DNA of 6,358 nucleotides, taken from Methylophaga sp. Lineage in GTDB: Bacteria > Pseudomonadota > Gammaproteobacteria > Nitrosococcales > Methylophagaceae. A program made the translations under genes and the position numbers. Shown here piece by piece: positions 1-6,130 of the stretch (positions are counted from its first letter, which is position 1; each line of letters starts with the position of its first letter). The stretch is taken from the NCBI GenBank assembly GCA_007117275.1, contig SKGV01000052.1:1-6358 (forward strand). Reading direction: 5' to 3'. The notes under the pieces are model-generated. The model ran no database searches. It worked only from the letters and a program-made list of their open reading frames with translations, and was not told the DNA's origin.

Positions 1-818
1 GCCACCGCCTCATCACTGTTGCCGACTTCAACAAACAGCAAACCGTCAGGCTGTAAATAGTCTGCTGCGCCTCGAATAATTTGCTCAACCAGTGCCAGTC
101 CATTGTTATCCGCATACAGGGCATGCTGTGGTTCATGTCGATACTCTGCAGGCAGGCCGGCCATTTCCTCAGCACCGACATACGGTGGGTTGGACACGAT
201 CAGCGAATATCGACGTGATGAATCGAGGTTACACCACAGATCCGATTGAATTAACGTAAGTCGGTCTTCAAGCTGGTGACGCTGTTGATTTATTGTGGCA
301 ACTTCGAGTGCGTCGTGATCAATGTCGATGGCATCGACCTGAGCCTCTGGAAAGGCATAGGCACAGGCAATGGCGATACAACCACTGCCAGTGCACATAT
401 CCAAAATATGTGACACGCTGTCAGGCTCAGCCAGCCAGGGGCTAAATTGTTCGGCGATAAGTTCTGCAAAGGGTGAGCGTGGAATTAATACCCGTTCATC
501 GACATGAAACGCCAGCCCGGCAAACCAAGCCTCTTTGGTCAGGTAGGCGACCGGCACACGCGCGTCAATTCGTTGTTGAATCAGCTCAATCAGCGTTTGC
601 TTTTCAGCTGTGGTCAGCCGCGCATCCATAAATAACTCTGGCAAGCTATCTAATGGCAAGCCAAGGCTGTGCAAGATGAGTTGGCTGGCTTCGTTAAAAG
701 CATCCGTATTGCCATGACCAAAAAATAGTGTCAACTGGTTAAAACGACACGTTGTCCAGCGCAGCCAATCACGAAGCGTCAGTAACTCAGTTGCAAGCGA
801 TGCATAGTCAATGGCCAT
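1..818 (-). CDS. prmB: Ribosomal protein L3 glutamine methyltransferase PrmB (C-terminus cut by window edge)
   Basis: This is an S-adenosylmethionine-dependent N5-glutamine methyltransferase of the PrmB/HemK family, expected to methylate a glutamine of ribosomal protein L3 in the cytoplasm. I translated 272 residues. The N-terminal helical domain (about 1-95) fits PrmB rather than PrmC. The Rossmann-type methyltransferase domain follows, with the SAM-binding loop DMCTGSGCIAI at about 140-150 and the catalytic NPPY motif at 210-213, followed by the PrmB-like stretch LPAEYRHEP. The family is about 310 residues long, so about 40 C-terminal residues lie outside the window. The ATG at 818 gives the usual start and lies 4 nt after the leuC stop. 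No good Shine-Dalgarno sequence is visible (GAGTTT precedes it), so translation probably depends on ribosomes finishing leuC. The family assignment is firm; L3 as substrate is taken from the family. Confidence 0.93.
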   Translation of the reverse strand, partial: MAIDYASLATELLTLRDWLRWTTCRFNQLTLFFGHGNTDAFNEASQLILHSLGLPLDSLPELFMDARLTTAEKQTLIELIQQRIDARVPVAYLTKEAWFAGLAFHVDERVLIPRSPFAELIAEQFSPWLAEPDSVSHILDMCTGSGCIAIACAYAFPEAQVDAIDIDHDALEVATINQQRHQLEDRLTLIQSDLWCNLDSSRRYSLIVSNPPYVGAEEMAGLPAEYRHEPQHALYADNNGLALVEQIIRGAADYLQPDGLLFVEVGNSDEAV

Positions 819-822
819 AAAC

Positions 823-2223
823 TCAGCGCGTGATATCAACAAAGTGGCCAGCGATGGCTGCCGCTGCGGCCATGGCTGGGCTGACCAAGTGCGTCCTGCC
901 GCCTTGGCCCTGTCTGCCTTCAAAATTACGATTTGACGTTGAAGCACAGTGTTCGCCAGACTCGAGACGATCCGCATTCATCGCCAGGCACATTGAGCAG
1001 CCAGGCTCTCGCCATTCAAAACCGGCCGCAATAAATACTTTGTCCAGACCTTCTTGTTCGGCTTGTTTTTTGACCAAACCAGAACCAGGCACCACCAGTG
1101 CTTGTTTCACCGAGCTGGCAACTTTGCCACCTTTGATGACTGCTGCAGCCTCGCGTAAATCTTCAATACGGGAATTGGTGCACGAACCAATAAATACGCG
1201 ATCAAGGTAAATATCTGTAATTGGCTGATTGGCACTTAATCCCATGTATTTCAGGGCTTTTTCCATGCCATTGCGTTTAACGGTGTCGGTTTCCTGTTGG
1301 GGATTCGGCACTGTGTCATCAACCGGCACTACCATCTCCGGTGAGGTGCCCCAAGTCACTTGAGGCTTGATGCTTTCAGCATTCAGGACCACAACTTTGT
1401 CGAACTGTGCATCCGCATCTGAATGTAATTGTCGCCAGGCATCGACTGCCATATCCCAATGCTCGGCTTTGGGCGCAAAGGGGCGACCTTTCAGATAGTT
1501 GATGGTGGTGTCATCCACCGCCACCATACCTGCACGGGCACCGGCTTCTATGGTCATGTTGCAGACCGTCATGCGGCCTTCCATGGACAATGTTTGAATC
1601 GCCTCACCAGCGAATTCTATGGCATAACCTGTGCCACCAGCCGTACCGATTTCGCCGATGATTGCCAGCACAATATCCTTAGCGGTAATGCCAGGTTTGA
1701 CCTGGCCATCGACACGCACCAACATATTTTTTGACTTTCGCTGAATCAGGCATTGTGTAGCAAGTACATGCTCAACCTCTGATGTGCCAATACCAAAAGC
1801 CAATGCGCCAAAAGCGCCATGGGTTGAGGTGTGCGAATCGCCACAGACCACGGTCATACCGGGCAGGGTAGCGCCTTGTTCTGGCCCCACGACATGCACA
1901 ATGCCCTGTCGCAGATCGGCAAGGCCAAATTCGGTAATGCCAAAATCAATACAGTTTTGGTCAAGGGTTTCAACCTGAAGTCTTGAGACAGGATCGGCAA
2001 TGCCTTGATCGCGATGCTGGGTGGGAACATTGTGGTCGGGTGTTGCCAGCACACTATCGACACGATGGGGTTTACGCTGCGCTAATCGCAAGCCTTCAAA
2101 AGCTTGAGGCGAGGTGACTTCATGTACCAGATGACGATCGATGTAGATCAATGCCGTGCCGTCGTCATCAGTGCGCACAACGTGTTGATCCCAGAGTTTG
2201 TCGTAAAGAGTTTTGCCAGACAT
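823..2223 (-). CDS. leuC: 3-isopropylmalate dehydratase large subunit LeuC
   Basis: LeuC is the large, 4Fe-4S-carrying subunit of isopropylmalate isomerase, which interconverts 2- and 3-isopropylmalate in leucine synthesis and works as a heterodimer with LeuD. The 466-residue product is full length for bacterial LeuC. The cluster ligands are all visible: Cys348 in GSCTNS, and Cys409 and Cys412 in GCSMCLAMN. The aconitase-family signatures [13 protein letters not shown] (127-139) and NRNFEGRQG (431-439) are intact. The start [14 protein letters not shown] matches the family N-terminus, although only weak ribosome-binding sequence precedes the ATG. A TATAAT box lies 36 nt upstream. It is odd that leuD does not follow: the next gene, after 4 nt, is prmB. 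LeuD must be encoded elsewhere for this enzyme to work. The stop is TGA at 825-823. Confidence 0.97.
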   Translation of the reverse strand: MSGKTLYDKLWDQHVVRTDDDGTALIYIDRHLVHEVTSPQAFEGLRLAQRKPHRVDSVLATPDHNVPTQHRDQGIADPVSRLQVETLDQNCIDFGITEFGLADLRQGIVHVVGPEQGATLPGMTVVCGDSHTSTHGAFGALAFGIGTSEVEHVLATQCLIQRKSKNMLVRVDGQVKPGITAKDIVLAIIGEIGTAGGTGYAIEFAGEAIQTLSMEGRMTVCNMTIEAGARAGMVAVDDTTINYLKGRPFAPKAEHWDMAVDAWRQLHSDADAQFDKVVVLNAESIKPQVTWGTSPEMVVPVDDTVPNPQQETDTVKRNGMEKALKYMGLSANQPITDIYLDRVFIGSCTNSRIEDLREAAAVIKGGKVASSVKQALVVPGSGLVKKQAEQEGLDKVFIAAGFEWREPGCSMCLAMNADRLESGEHCASTSNRNFEGRQGQGGRTHLVSPAMAAAAAIAGHFVDITR

Positions 2224-2258
2224 AAATCATTGACCGCTAACAGTTTGGATATCGCGTA

Positions 2259-2287
2259 ATTATAACGTGTTGTGCTGATTAGCTCTA
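2259..2287 (-). promoter_or_regulatory. Putative sigma-70 promoter of leuC-prmB
   Basis: On the minus strand a perfect TATAAT lies at 2264-2259, 36 nt upstream of the leuC ATG. The best -35 at a 17-nt spacing is TAGAGC (2287-2282), only 3 of 6 consensus bases, so the promoter is either weak or activator-assisted. It lies directly downstream of the phi terminator, which fits leuC-prmB being a separate transcription unit. No leucine-rich leader peptide or attenuator was seen in the short leader. Confidence 0.5.
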
Positions 2288-2301
2288 TTTATGCTGGACA
2301 T

Positions 2302-2344
2302 AAAAAAACGGGCAACCCATCTGGATTGCCCGTTTTGTTTTTTT
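2302..2344 (-). terminator. Rho-independent terminator of the hps-phi unit (may work in both directions)
   Basis: A 14-position stem (2305-2318 with 2323-2336) has one internal mismatch and an ATCT tetraloop, with the core CGGGCAA / TTGCCCG. On the minus strand it is followed by seven T residues (complement of 2308-2302). On the plus strand it is followed by T7 at 2338-2344, so it could also stop antisense transcription. It begins 15 nt after the phi stop codon. Confidence 0.9.
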
Positions 2345-2359
2345 GCTAAGGAAAAGTGG

Positions 2360-2899
2360 TTATTCCATATTGGCGTGTCTGTAACGCATTTCTTCTTCTG
2401 GGATGCCTTTCTCATGGATAAGATGAGACACGATAGCTTCCAGGAAAATCAATGTAGACAACTCAAACATGGTACCCATTGGCATACCCTTGGTTGGGGC
2501 AAAGCTTGCATCCGTACCAATTTGAATTGTTTTATCCGCCAAGTCGCCAATAGTCGAGCTTGATTTTGAACAAATCAACACGACCTTGGCACCTTCAGAC
2601 TTCGCTTTGTTGGCAAAGGAAATCAGCTGAGTTGTCTCACCCGAACCCGAGATAACGATTAACAAATCGCCTTCACGGATGCTAGGAGTGCTGATTTCAC
2701 CCTGAACGTAAACGGTGTAACCACTATGCATCAACCGCATACCAAGGAAGTTACCGACCAGCCTGGAGCGACCCGCACCCGTGATGAAGATGCGCTTGGC
2801 ATCATCACACATGGATACAAATTGCGCTTCAAGTGAGCTATCAGTAGCTCCCAGGATATCTGTGATTTTCTTAATAACCAGTTCGCGATGCATTGTCAT
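2360..2899 (-). CDS. hxlB: 6-phospho-3-hexuloisomerase (PHI/HxlB)
   Basis: PHI isomerises D-arabino-3-hexulose 6-phosphate to fructose 6-phosphate, the second step of RuMP formaldehyde fixation. The 179-residue product is a single SIS (sugar isomerase) domain of normal PHI length. The phosphosugar-binding motifs are GAGRS at 41-45 and SGSGET at 84-89. PMGTMFE at 140-146 carries the conserved glutamate proposed to be catalytic, and the C-terminus MRYRHANME is typical of the family. It lies 11 nt after the stop of hps copy 1. Its ribosome-binding sequence AAGGA overlaps that TAA stop, so the two genes are probably translationally coupled. I took the ATG at 2899. A second ATG at 2893 (Met3) would be almost equivalent. 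An intrinsic terminator follows. It is the only phi gene in the window, so both hps products may depend on it. Confidence 0.96.
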   Translation of the reverse strand: MTMHRELVIKKITDILGATDSSLEAQFVSMCDDAKRIFITGAGRSRLVGNFLGMRLMHSGYTVYVQGEISTPSIREGDLLIVISGSGETTQLISFANKAKSEGAKVVLICSKSSSTIGDLADKTIQIGTDASFAPTKGMPMGTMFELSTLIFLEAIVSHLIHEKGIPEEEMRYRHANME

Positions 2900-2910
2900 T
2901 TTACTGATCC

Positions 2911-3546
2911 TTATGCTGCGTCAACCAGTGCACGCAGTTCTTTAGCAGATTCAGCTGGTGATGGCGCACCATAGATAGCTGCACCCACAACAACAATCGC
3001 AGCACCCGCTTGAACACAGCTTTGGATGGTGTCTTTGTTGATACCGCCAGCAACTGAAACTTTAACGCCAAGACCCAGACCAGTGATGGTTTTCAGATCA
3101 GCAAATGGTGTTTGACCAGCAGCTTGTGCGTCCAGACCGGTGTGAACACCGATGATGTGCGCGCCGTTAGCCGCAGCTTCTTTAGCAACAGCCGCTTTGT
3201 CTTCAACACCGATCAAATCGATTTGAGCTTCAGCATTGTTGGCGTTAGCTGCTTTGATAACACCTTTCATGGTTGCCATGTCAGAAGCACCCAGAACAGT
3301 AGTGATGTCGCCACCCGCTTCAAAGAAAGGAGTCGCTTCGTATTCACCAGCATCCATGGTTTTCAGGTCAACCAGGATTTTTTTGTCTGGGTGAGCAGCT
3401 TTCAGCGCTTTAACCAGTTTCAGACCGTTGTATTTGATGCAAGGTGTACCGATTTCCAGAATGTCGACGTATGGAGCGACTTGTTCAGCCAGAGCCATTG
3501 TTGCGTCAAAGTCCAGAGAATCCAGAGCCATTTGAATTTCAGCCAT
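2911..3546 (-). CDS. hxlA: 3-hexulose-6-phosphate synthase, copy 1 (HPS/HxlA)
   Basis: HPS performs the aldol condensation of formaldehyde with ribulose 5-phosphate to give hexulose 6-phosphate, the entry step of the RuMP cycle. The 211-residue product is a full-length, single-domain TIM barrel of the orotidine-5'-phosphate decarboxylase superfamily. The signature D-L-K-T-M-D at 60-65 supplies the Asp60/Lys62/Asp65 metal and catalytic residues, and VHTGLDAQ and SVAGGINKD form later barrel strands with phosphate-binding loops. The start is supported by AGGAG at 3559-3555, 8 nt before the ATG. It forms a pair with phi downstream. By eye it differs from copy 2 at about 36 of 211 aligned positions (roughly 83% identity), with two residues fewer at the N-terminus. 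Substitutions cluster at 43-56, where copy 2 is less charged. Function is confident; any division of labour between the copies is unknown. Confidence 0.97.
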   Translation of the reverse strand: MAEIQMALDSLDFDATMALAEQVAPYVDILEIGTPCIKYNGLKLVKALKAAHPDKKILVDLKTMDAGEYEATPFFEAGGDITTVLGASDMATMKGVIKAANANNAEAQIDLIGVEDKAAVAKEAAANGAHIIGVHTGLDAQAAGQTPFADLKTITGLGLGVKVSVAGGINKDTIQSCVQAGAAIVVVGAAIYGAPSPAESAKELRALVDAA

Positions 3547-3598
3547 GTGTTTTACTCCTAAATAAGATTATTGTTATCCCACAATTCAAGGACATGGG

Positions 3599-3628
3599 AC
3601 TATAAAGCAGAAAATGGCGGCAAGTCAA
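3599..3628 (-). promoter_or_regulatory. Putative strong sigma-70 promoter of hps copy 1-phi
   Basis: On the minus strand the -35 is TTGACT (3628-3623, 5 of 6 bases) and the -10 is TATAGT (3604-3599, 5 of 6), separated by 18 nt. A start about 46 nt before the hps ATG is expected. The 13-nt segment CTGCTTTATAGTC (3610-3598) is identical to that in the hps copy 2 promoter, which supports a functional site. It allows hps-phi to be expressed independently of upstream tal. Confidence 0.72.
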
Positions 3629-3646
3629 TGTGAGCCAAATCCTGTT

Positions 3647-3680
3647 GCCTCGAAAGCTGAAAGATTCCAGCTTTCGAGGC
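3647..3680 (-). repeat. Perfect 13-bp hairpin between tal and hps, lacking a U-tract
   Basis: GCCTCGAAAGCTG (3647-3659) is the exact reverse complement of 3668-3680, with an 8-nt loop. It starts 25 nt after the tal stop and ends 18 nt before the hps -35. Neither strand has a T-run after it, so it is not a canonical intrinsic terminator. It could protect the tal mRNA 3' end, mark an RNA-processing point, or reduce read-through into hps-phi. Confidence 0.7.
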
Positions 3681-3705
3681 GCAGATTGCTAATGTCGTGG
3701 TGTGA

Positions 3706-4689
3706 TTAGCTTTCCAGTTTCGCCAAACGATCAGCGAGCAACTCTTCAAGTGCTTCCAGCGCTTTGGCAAAGCCATCGATACCTTCCGACAGTTTTTCTG
3801 CAGCCATGCGGTTTTCTGCATGCATGGCGTCAAAAGTGGCTTTGTCCATGGTCAGTTTGGCAATGTCAGAGTTTGCTGCAGCATCAGGCGACAGTTTACG
3901 CTCAAGTGTGCCTTCAGTGTTTTGCAGCTCATCCAGCAGGCCTGGCGAGATAGTCAGCAAGTCAACGCCGGCAAGCTCAGTGATCTCGCCGAGGTTACGG
4001 AAGCTGGCGCCCATAACTTCAGTCTCATAACCAAACTTTTTGTAGTAGCTATAAATCTCGGTAACAGACAAAACGCCTGGATCTTCATGTGGCTCGTACG
4101 AGTCACGACCGGTATCTTTTTTGTACCAGTCAAGGATACGACCCACGAAAGGTGAAATTAGTCTGATACCGTTTTCGGCACAGGCGATAGCCTGGTGCAG
4201 ACCGAACAGCAGGGTCAGATTAGTGTGAATACCTTCTTTTTCCAGAACTGCAGCGGCTTGAATGCCTTCCCATGTGGCAGCAATTTTGATCAAGATGCGT
4301 TCACGAGAAACACCGGCAGCTTCGTACTGAGCAATCAAATCACGGCCTTTGGCAATCGTAGCATCGGTGTCATATGACAGACGAGCATCGACTTCGGTAG
4401 AGACGCGGCCTGGGATGATTTCCAGAATTTTCAAACCAAAAGACACTGCCAAACGGTCAAATGCCAGAGACACAACTTCTGACGCAGATGCGCCTGCGCC
4501 CAGAGACTGACGAGCACCTTTCAGGGTGTCGTCAACAATGCCTTGATATTGTGGCATTTGAGCTGCTGCAGTAATCAGTGACGGGTTAGTGGTGGCGTCA
4601 CGAGGTGTGTATTTTTCAATTGCTTGAATATCACCTGTGTCGGCAACAACCACGGTCATTTGCTTAAGCTGATCAAGTAAATTAGCCAT
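3706..4689 (-). CDS. tal: Transaldolase (TalB type)
   Basis: Transaldolase moves a dihydroxyacetone unit between sugar phosphates (fructose 6-phosphate plus erythrose 4-phosphate to sedoheptulose 7-phosphate plus glyceraldehyde 3-phosphate). In a RuMP organism this serves to regenerate ribulose 5-phosphate. The 327-residue product is a full-length TalB-type class I enzyme. The Schiff-base lysine is Lys135 in [12 protein letters not shown]. Asp17 in VVADTGD and Glu99 in [10 protein letters not shown] match the family's catalytic acids, and the N-terminal signature DATTNPSLI is at 31-39. The C-terminal helix carries an acidic/leucine-rich tail ([16 protein letters not shown]). The start follows a weak AGG ribosome-binding sequence 8 nt upstream. 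It lies 143 nt after the repeat protein and 159 nt before hps copy 1, so it may have its own promoter or be read with either neighbour. Confidence 0.97.
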   Translation of the reverse strand: MANLLDQLKQMTVVVADTGDIQAIEKYTPRDATTNPSLITAAAQMPQYQGIVDDTLKGARQSLGAGASASEVVSLAFDRLAVSFGLKILEIIPGRVSTEVDARLSYDTDATIAKGRDLIAQYEAAGVSRERILIKIAATWEGIQAAAVLEKEGIHTNLTLLFGLHQAIACAENGIRLISPFVGRILDWYKKDTGRDSYEPHEDPGVLSVTEIYSYYKKFGYETEVMGASFRNLGEITELAGVDLLTISPGLLDELQNTEGTLERKLSPDAAANSDIAKLTMDKATFDAMHAENRMAAEKLSEGIDGFAKALEALEELLADRLAKLES

Positions 4690-4716
4690 GTTAGATACCT
4701 GTATGGTTATTGTTCA

Positions 4717-4722
4717 ATAATA
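4717..4722 (-). promoter_or_regulatory. Possible -10 box of tal
   Basis: TATTAT (5 of 6 consensus bases) lies on the minus strand 27 nt before the tal ATG, in an AT-rich stretch. I found no matching -35 at 16-18 nt, and the element does not resemble the hps promoters. It is the only candidate seen in the 143-nt gap, and tal could instead be read through from the upstream repeat-protein gene. Confidence 0.25.
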
Positions 4723-4740
4723 GAGTTAAACAAAGCCAAG

Positions 4741-4759
4741 GCCTTGAGTGGTTCAAGGC
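4741..4759. repeat. Inverted repeat in the tal leader region
   Basis: GCCTTGA (4741-4747) is the exact reverse complement of TCAAGGC (4753-4759), with a 5-nt loop. It sits 51 nt upstream of the tal start and just upstream of the possible -10 box. It could be an operator half-site pair or an RNA hairpin in a transcript reading through from the repeat gene. A 7-bp palindrome can also arise by chance. Confidence 0.4.
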
Positions 4760-4773
4760 TCGGCTGATGAGTA

Positions 4774-4815
4774 GTGGTCAAACCGCCGACGTGTGTCGGT
4801 AGTTTGTTTCACCAC
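4774..4815 (-). terminator. Hairpin downstream of the repeat-protein gene, possible weak terminator
   Basis: The stem pairs 4779-4790 with 4795-4806 around a GTGT loop, with one mismatch and one wobble pair. An outer GTGGT/ACCAC pairing (4774-4778 with 4811-4815) adds five more pairs across a 4-nt bulge. It begins 17 nt after the repeat gene's stop. No U-run follows in the direction of transcription, so it is not a textbook terminator. It may slow transcription or stabilise the mRNA 3' end. Confidence 0.45.
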
Positions 4816-4832
4816 CCGATTTTCTATAAGTG

Positions 4833-5138
4833 CTAGCTTTTGCTGCGAATGTAGCGCTCAACACCGGTCAAAGGCTTGGCGCCGACCTGGTTACGAATGT
4901 AACTTTCTACGCCGGTGAGCGGCTTGTTATCCGCCAACTGTTTACGGATATATTTTTCAACACCGGTCAGTTGTGAGCCAGACTGAGCATTGTTTCTGAT
5001 GTAGCGCTCAACCCCGGTCAGGCCGTCATTACTTTTGCTTTGTGTGGTCGCGGGCTTATCATCACAACAGCTTTTGTCAGATGAAAACAAGCCTTTGAAA
5101 AAGCCGCAAATTGAAGCTAACAAACCTTTATCACTCAT
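4833..5138 (-). CDS. Small protein of unknown function with four LTGVExYIR repeats
   Basis: I do not recognise this 101-residue protein. Three parts are visible. Residues 5-20 (GLLASICGFFKGLFSS) are hydrophobic with glycines and one lysine, perhaps a short amphipathic helix, but too short for a signal peptide or confident membrane span. Residues 21-39 are polar and low-complexity with a Cys-Cys pair at 24-25. Residues 40-98 hold four copies of L-T-G-V-E-x-Y-I-R, starting at 40, 57, 74 and 90, joined by polar linkers of 7-8 residues; the last copy ends three residues before the C-terminus. A GGGGA ribosome-binding sequence 7 nt before the ATG and preservation of the motif despite many third-base changes support a real gene. 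It lies between hps copy 2 and tal, on the same strand. The architecture suggests a multivalent binding or scaffold protein; this is inference, and no partner can be read from the sequence. Confidence 0.85.
   Translation of the reverse strand: MSDKGLLASICGFFKGLFSSDKSCCDDKPATTQSKSNDGLTGVERYIRNNAQSGSQLTGVEKYIRKQLADNKPLTGVESYIRNQVGAKPLTGVERYIRSKS
4845..5021 (-). repeat. Four in-frame tandem repeats with a 16-17-codon period
   Basis: The units encode LTGVERYIR, LTGVEKYIR, LTGVESYIR and LTGVERYIR at a spacing of 17, 17 and 16 codons. The core is nearly invariant in protein but varied in DNA: the Val-Glu-x-Tyr part is coded differently in the middle copies, while copies 1 and 4 are closest. This points to an old duplication kept by selection on the peptide rather than recent slippage. 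The linkers (NNAQSGSQ, KQLADNKP, NQVGAKP) do not resemble one another. Confidence 0.9.
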
Positions 5139-5170
5139 AAGAAATTCCCCTGTTACCTATTAACCCCATC

Positions 5171-5193
5171 TGCCCAACAATGAGGTTGGCGCA
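5171..5193. repeat. Inverted repeat in the leader of the repeat-protein gene
   Basis: TGCCCAAC (5171-5178) pairs with GTTGGCGCA (5185-5193) as an 8-bp stem with one bulged base and a 6-nt loop. It lies 32-55 nt before the start codon, between the candidate promoter and the ribosome-binding site. It could be a 5' leader hairpin or an operator. Confidence 0.35.
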
Positions 5194-5257
5194 ACGGGTA
5201 AATTACTATTTTAGATTTACCGTGACAAGCCAGTGCTTAATTTGCCGAGGCGTATGC

Positions 5258-5286
5258 ATTTAAAGCCACTATAAGGCTGATTTCAA
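5258..5286 (-). promoter_or_regulatory. Candidate promoter region of the repeat-protein gene
   Basis: On the minus strand TTGAAA (5286-5281) and TTAAAT (5263-5258) are separated by 17 nt. Inside this span lies CAGCCTTATAGT (5279-5268), which matches the conserved hps -10 segment CTGCTTTATAGT at 10 of 12 positions but has no good -35 at the 18-nt spacing. A nearer alternative is TTGTCA (5228-5223) with TAATTT (5205-5200). The true start cannot be decided by eye; a leader of about 60-120 nt is implied. Confidence 0.3.
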
Positions 5287-5359
5287 GCCAGTCTCGGTTG
5301 GCAGTTGGCTAGCACGGGCTTGTGACGGTACAACTGTCTGGTTTAATGAAGCCTGTTGT

Positions 5360-5400
5360 AAAAAAAACGAGCGGCCCGTAGGCCACTCGTTTGATTTTTT
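5360..5400 (-). terminator. Rho-independent terminator of hps copy 2
   Basis: The stem pairs 5365-5376 with 5381-5392 around a CGTA tetraloop (AAACGAG-C-GGCC against GGCC-A-CTCGTTT, one mismatch). On the minus strand eight T residues follow (complement of 5367-5360). The plus strand also has a T-run after it (5395-5401). It lies about 36 nt after the hps stop and isolates hps copy 2 as a single-gene transcript. The layout resembles the phi terminator: tetraloop, one internal mismatch, T-runs on both sides. Confidence 0.92.
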
Positions 5401-5428
5401 TGCTGTGTGAGCGTGTGTGCGCTCCAGC

Positions 5429-6070
5429 TTAGGCTGCGTCGACCAGCGCGCGCAGTTCTTTGGCTGATTCTGCTGGTGATGGCGCACCGTAGATAGCCGC
5501 ACCCACCACAACAATAGTTGCGCCAGCACGGACAGTATCCTGAATGGTGTCTTTGTTCAGACCACCAGCAACAGAGATACGAACACCCAGGTTCAGATCC
5601 GCGATATCTTTCAGATCAGCAAACGGTGTTTGACCCGCGGCTTGAGCGTCCAGACCGGTGTGAACACCGATGATTTGCGCACCATTTTTGGCAGCTTCGC
5701 TTGCCACGGCTTTTTTGTCTTTAACGCTGATCAAGTCGATTTGAGCTTCTGCGTTGTTAGCATTTGCTGCTTTGATAACGCCGCCCATGGTTGCTTTATC
5801 AGAAACGCCCAGAACTGTGCAGATGTCAGCACCTGCTTCGTAGAATGGAGTCGCTTCGTATTCGCCAGCGTCCATCGTTTTCAGGTCAACCAGAATCAGG
5901 TTGTTAGGGAATTTGGTTTTCAGTGCAGTAACGATCTCCAGACCGTTGTACTTAATGCAAGGGGTACCGACTTCCAGAATATCGACATAAGGAGCAACTT
6001 GCTCTGCAAGTGCGATTGTTTGGTCGAAATCCAGAGAATCCAGAGCCATTTGGATAAGTGCTTTAGCCAT
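5429..6070 (-). CDS. hxlA: 3-hexulose-6-phosphate synthase, copy 2 (HPS/HxlA)
   Basis: This second full-length HPS (213 residues) is predicted to catalyse the same formaldehyde plus ribulose 5-phosphate condensation as copy 1. The D-L-K-T-M-D signature is at 62-67 (Asp62, Lys64, Asp67), and VHTGLDAQ and SVAGGLNKD are intact, so no active-site loss is seen. The start is supported by AGGAG at 6084-6080, 9 nt before the ATG; another ATG one base after AGGAG is out of frame and too close. The last 22 residues are identical to copy 1, yet the DNA there carries many silent differences, so the pair is not a very recent duplication. Unlike copy 1 it has no phi beside it: a terminator follows directly. 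Its promoter has a perfect -35, so it may be the more strongly expressed copy; that is inference. Confidence 0.97.
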   Translation of the reverse strand: MAKALIQMALDSLDFDQTIALAEQVAPYVDILEVGTPCIKYNGLEIVTALKTKFPNNLILVDLKTMDAGEYEATPFYEAGADICTVLGVSDKATMGGVIKAANANNAEAQIDLISVKDKKAVASEAAKNGAQIIGVHTGLDAQAAGQTPFADLKDIADLNLGVRISVAGGLNKDTIQDTVRAGATIVVVGAAIYGAPSPAESAKELRALVDAA

Positions 6071-6130
6071 GCTGACATGCTCCTAAAAGTTGGTTTAATT
6101 ATTAGATTTACGTCGAAAATACGCTGGAAG

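Noticed and set aside
830..1978. Plus-strand open frames opposite leuC
   Set aside because: LeuC is complete with all cluster ligands on the minus strand; the antisense frames are by-products of its codon use.
2168..2230. 21-codon upstream frame overlapping the leuC start (ATG at 2230), considered as a leucine leader peptide
   Set aside because: It has only two leucine codons, no ribosome-binding site, and overlaps leuC out of frame with no attenuator hairpin.
2291..2563. Plus-strand open frame starting in the phi terminator
   Set aside because: It begins within the terminator stem region and is antisense to phi, with no ribosome-binding site.
3112..3561. Plus-strand open frame opposite hps copy 1, and a similar one at 5630-6175 opposite hps copy 2
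   Set aside because: Both are antisense to clear HPS genes, and their mutual similarity simply mirrors that of the two hps copies.
3702..4377. Several plus-strand open frames opposite tal, and the minus-strand frame at 3600-3833
   Set aside because: They are shadows of the intact transaldolase gene, with no motif or start signal of their own.
4845..5021. Regularly spaced repeats as a possible CRISPR array
   Set aside because: The repeats are only similar in protein, differ in DNA, lie in frame within a gene with a ribosome-binding site, and have spacers of codon multiples.
5085..5138. N-terminal hydrophobic segment of the repeat protein as signal peptide or lipoprotein signal (Cys11)
   Set aside because: The hydrophobic stretch is too short and interrupted by Gly and Lys, and the residue before Cys11 is Ile, not Gly, Ala or Ser, so there is no lipobox.
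5269..5529. Minus-strand 86-residue open frame overlapping the end of hps copy 2
   Set aside because: It is out of frame with hps, runs through the terminator hairpin, and has no recognisable features.
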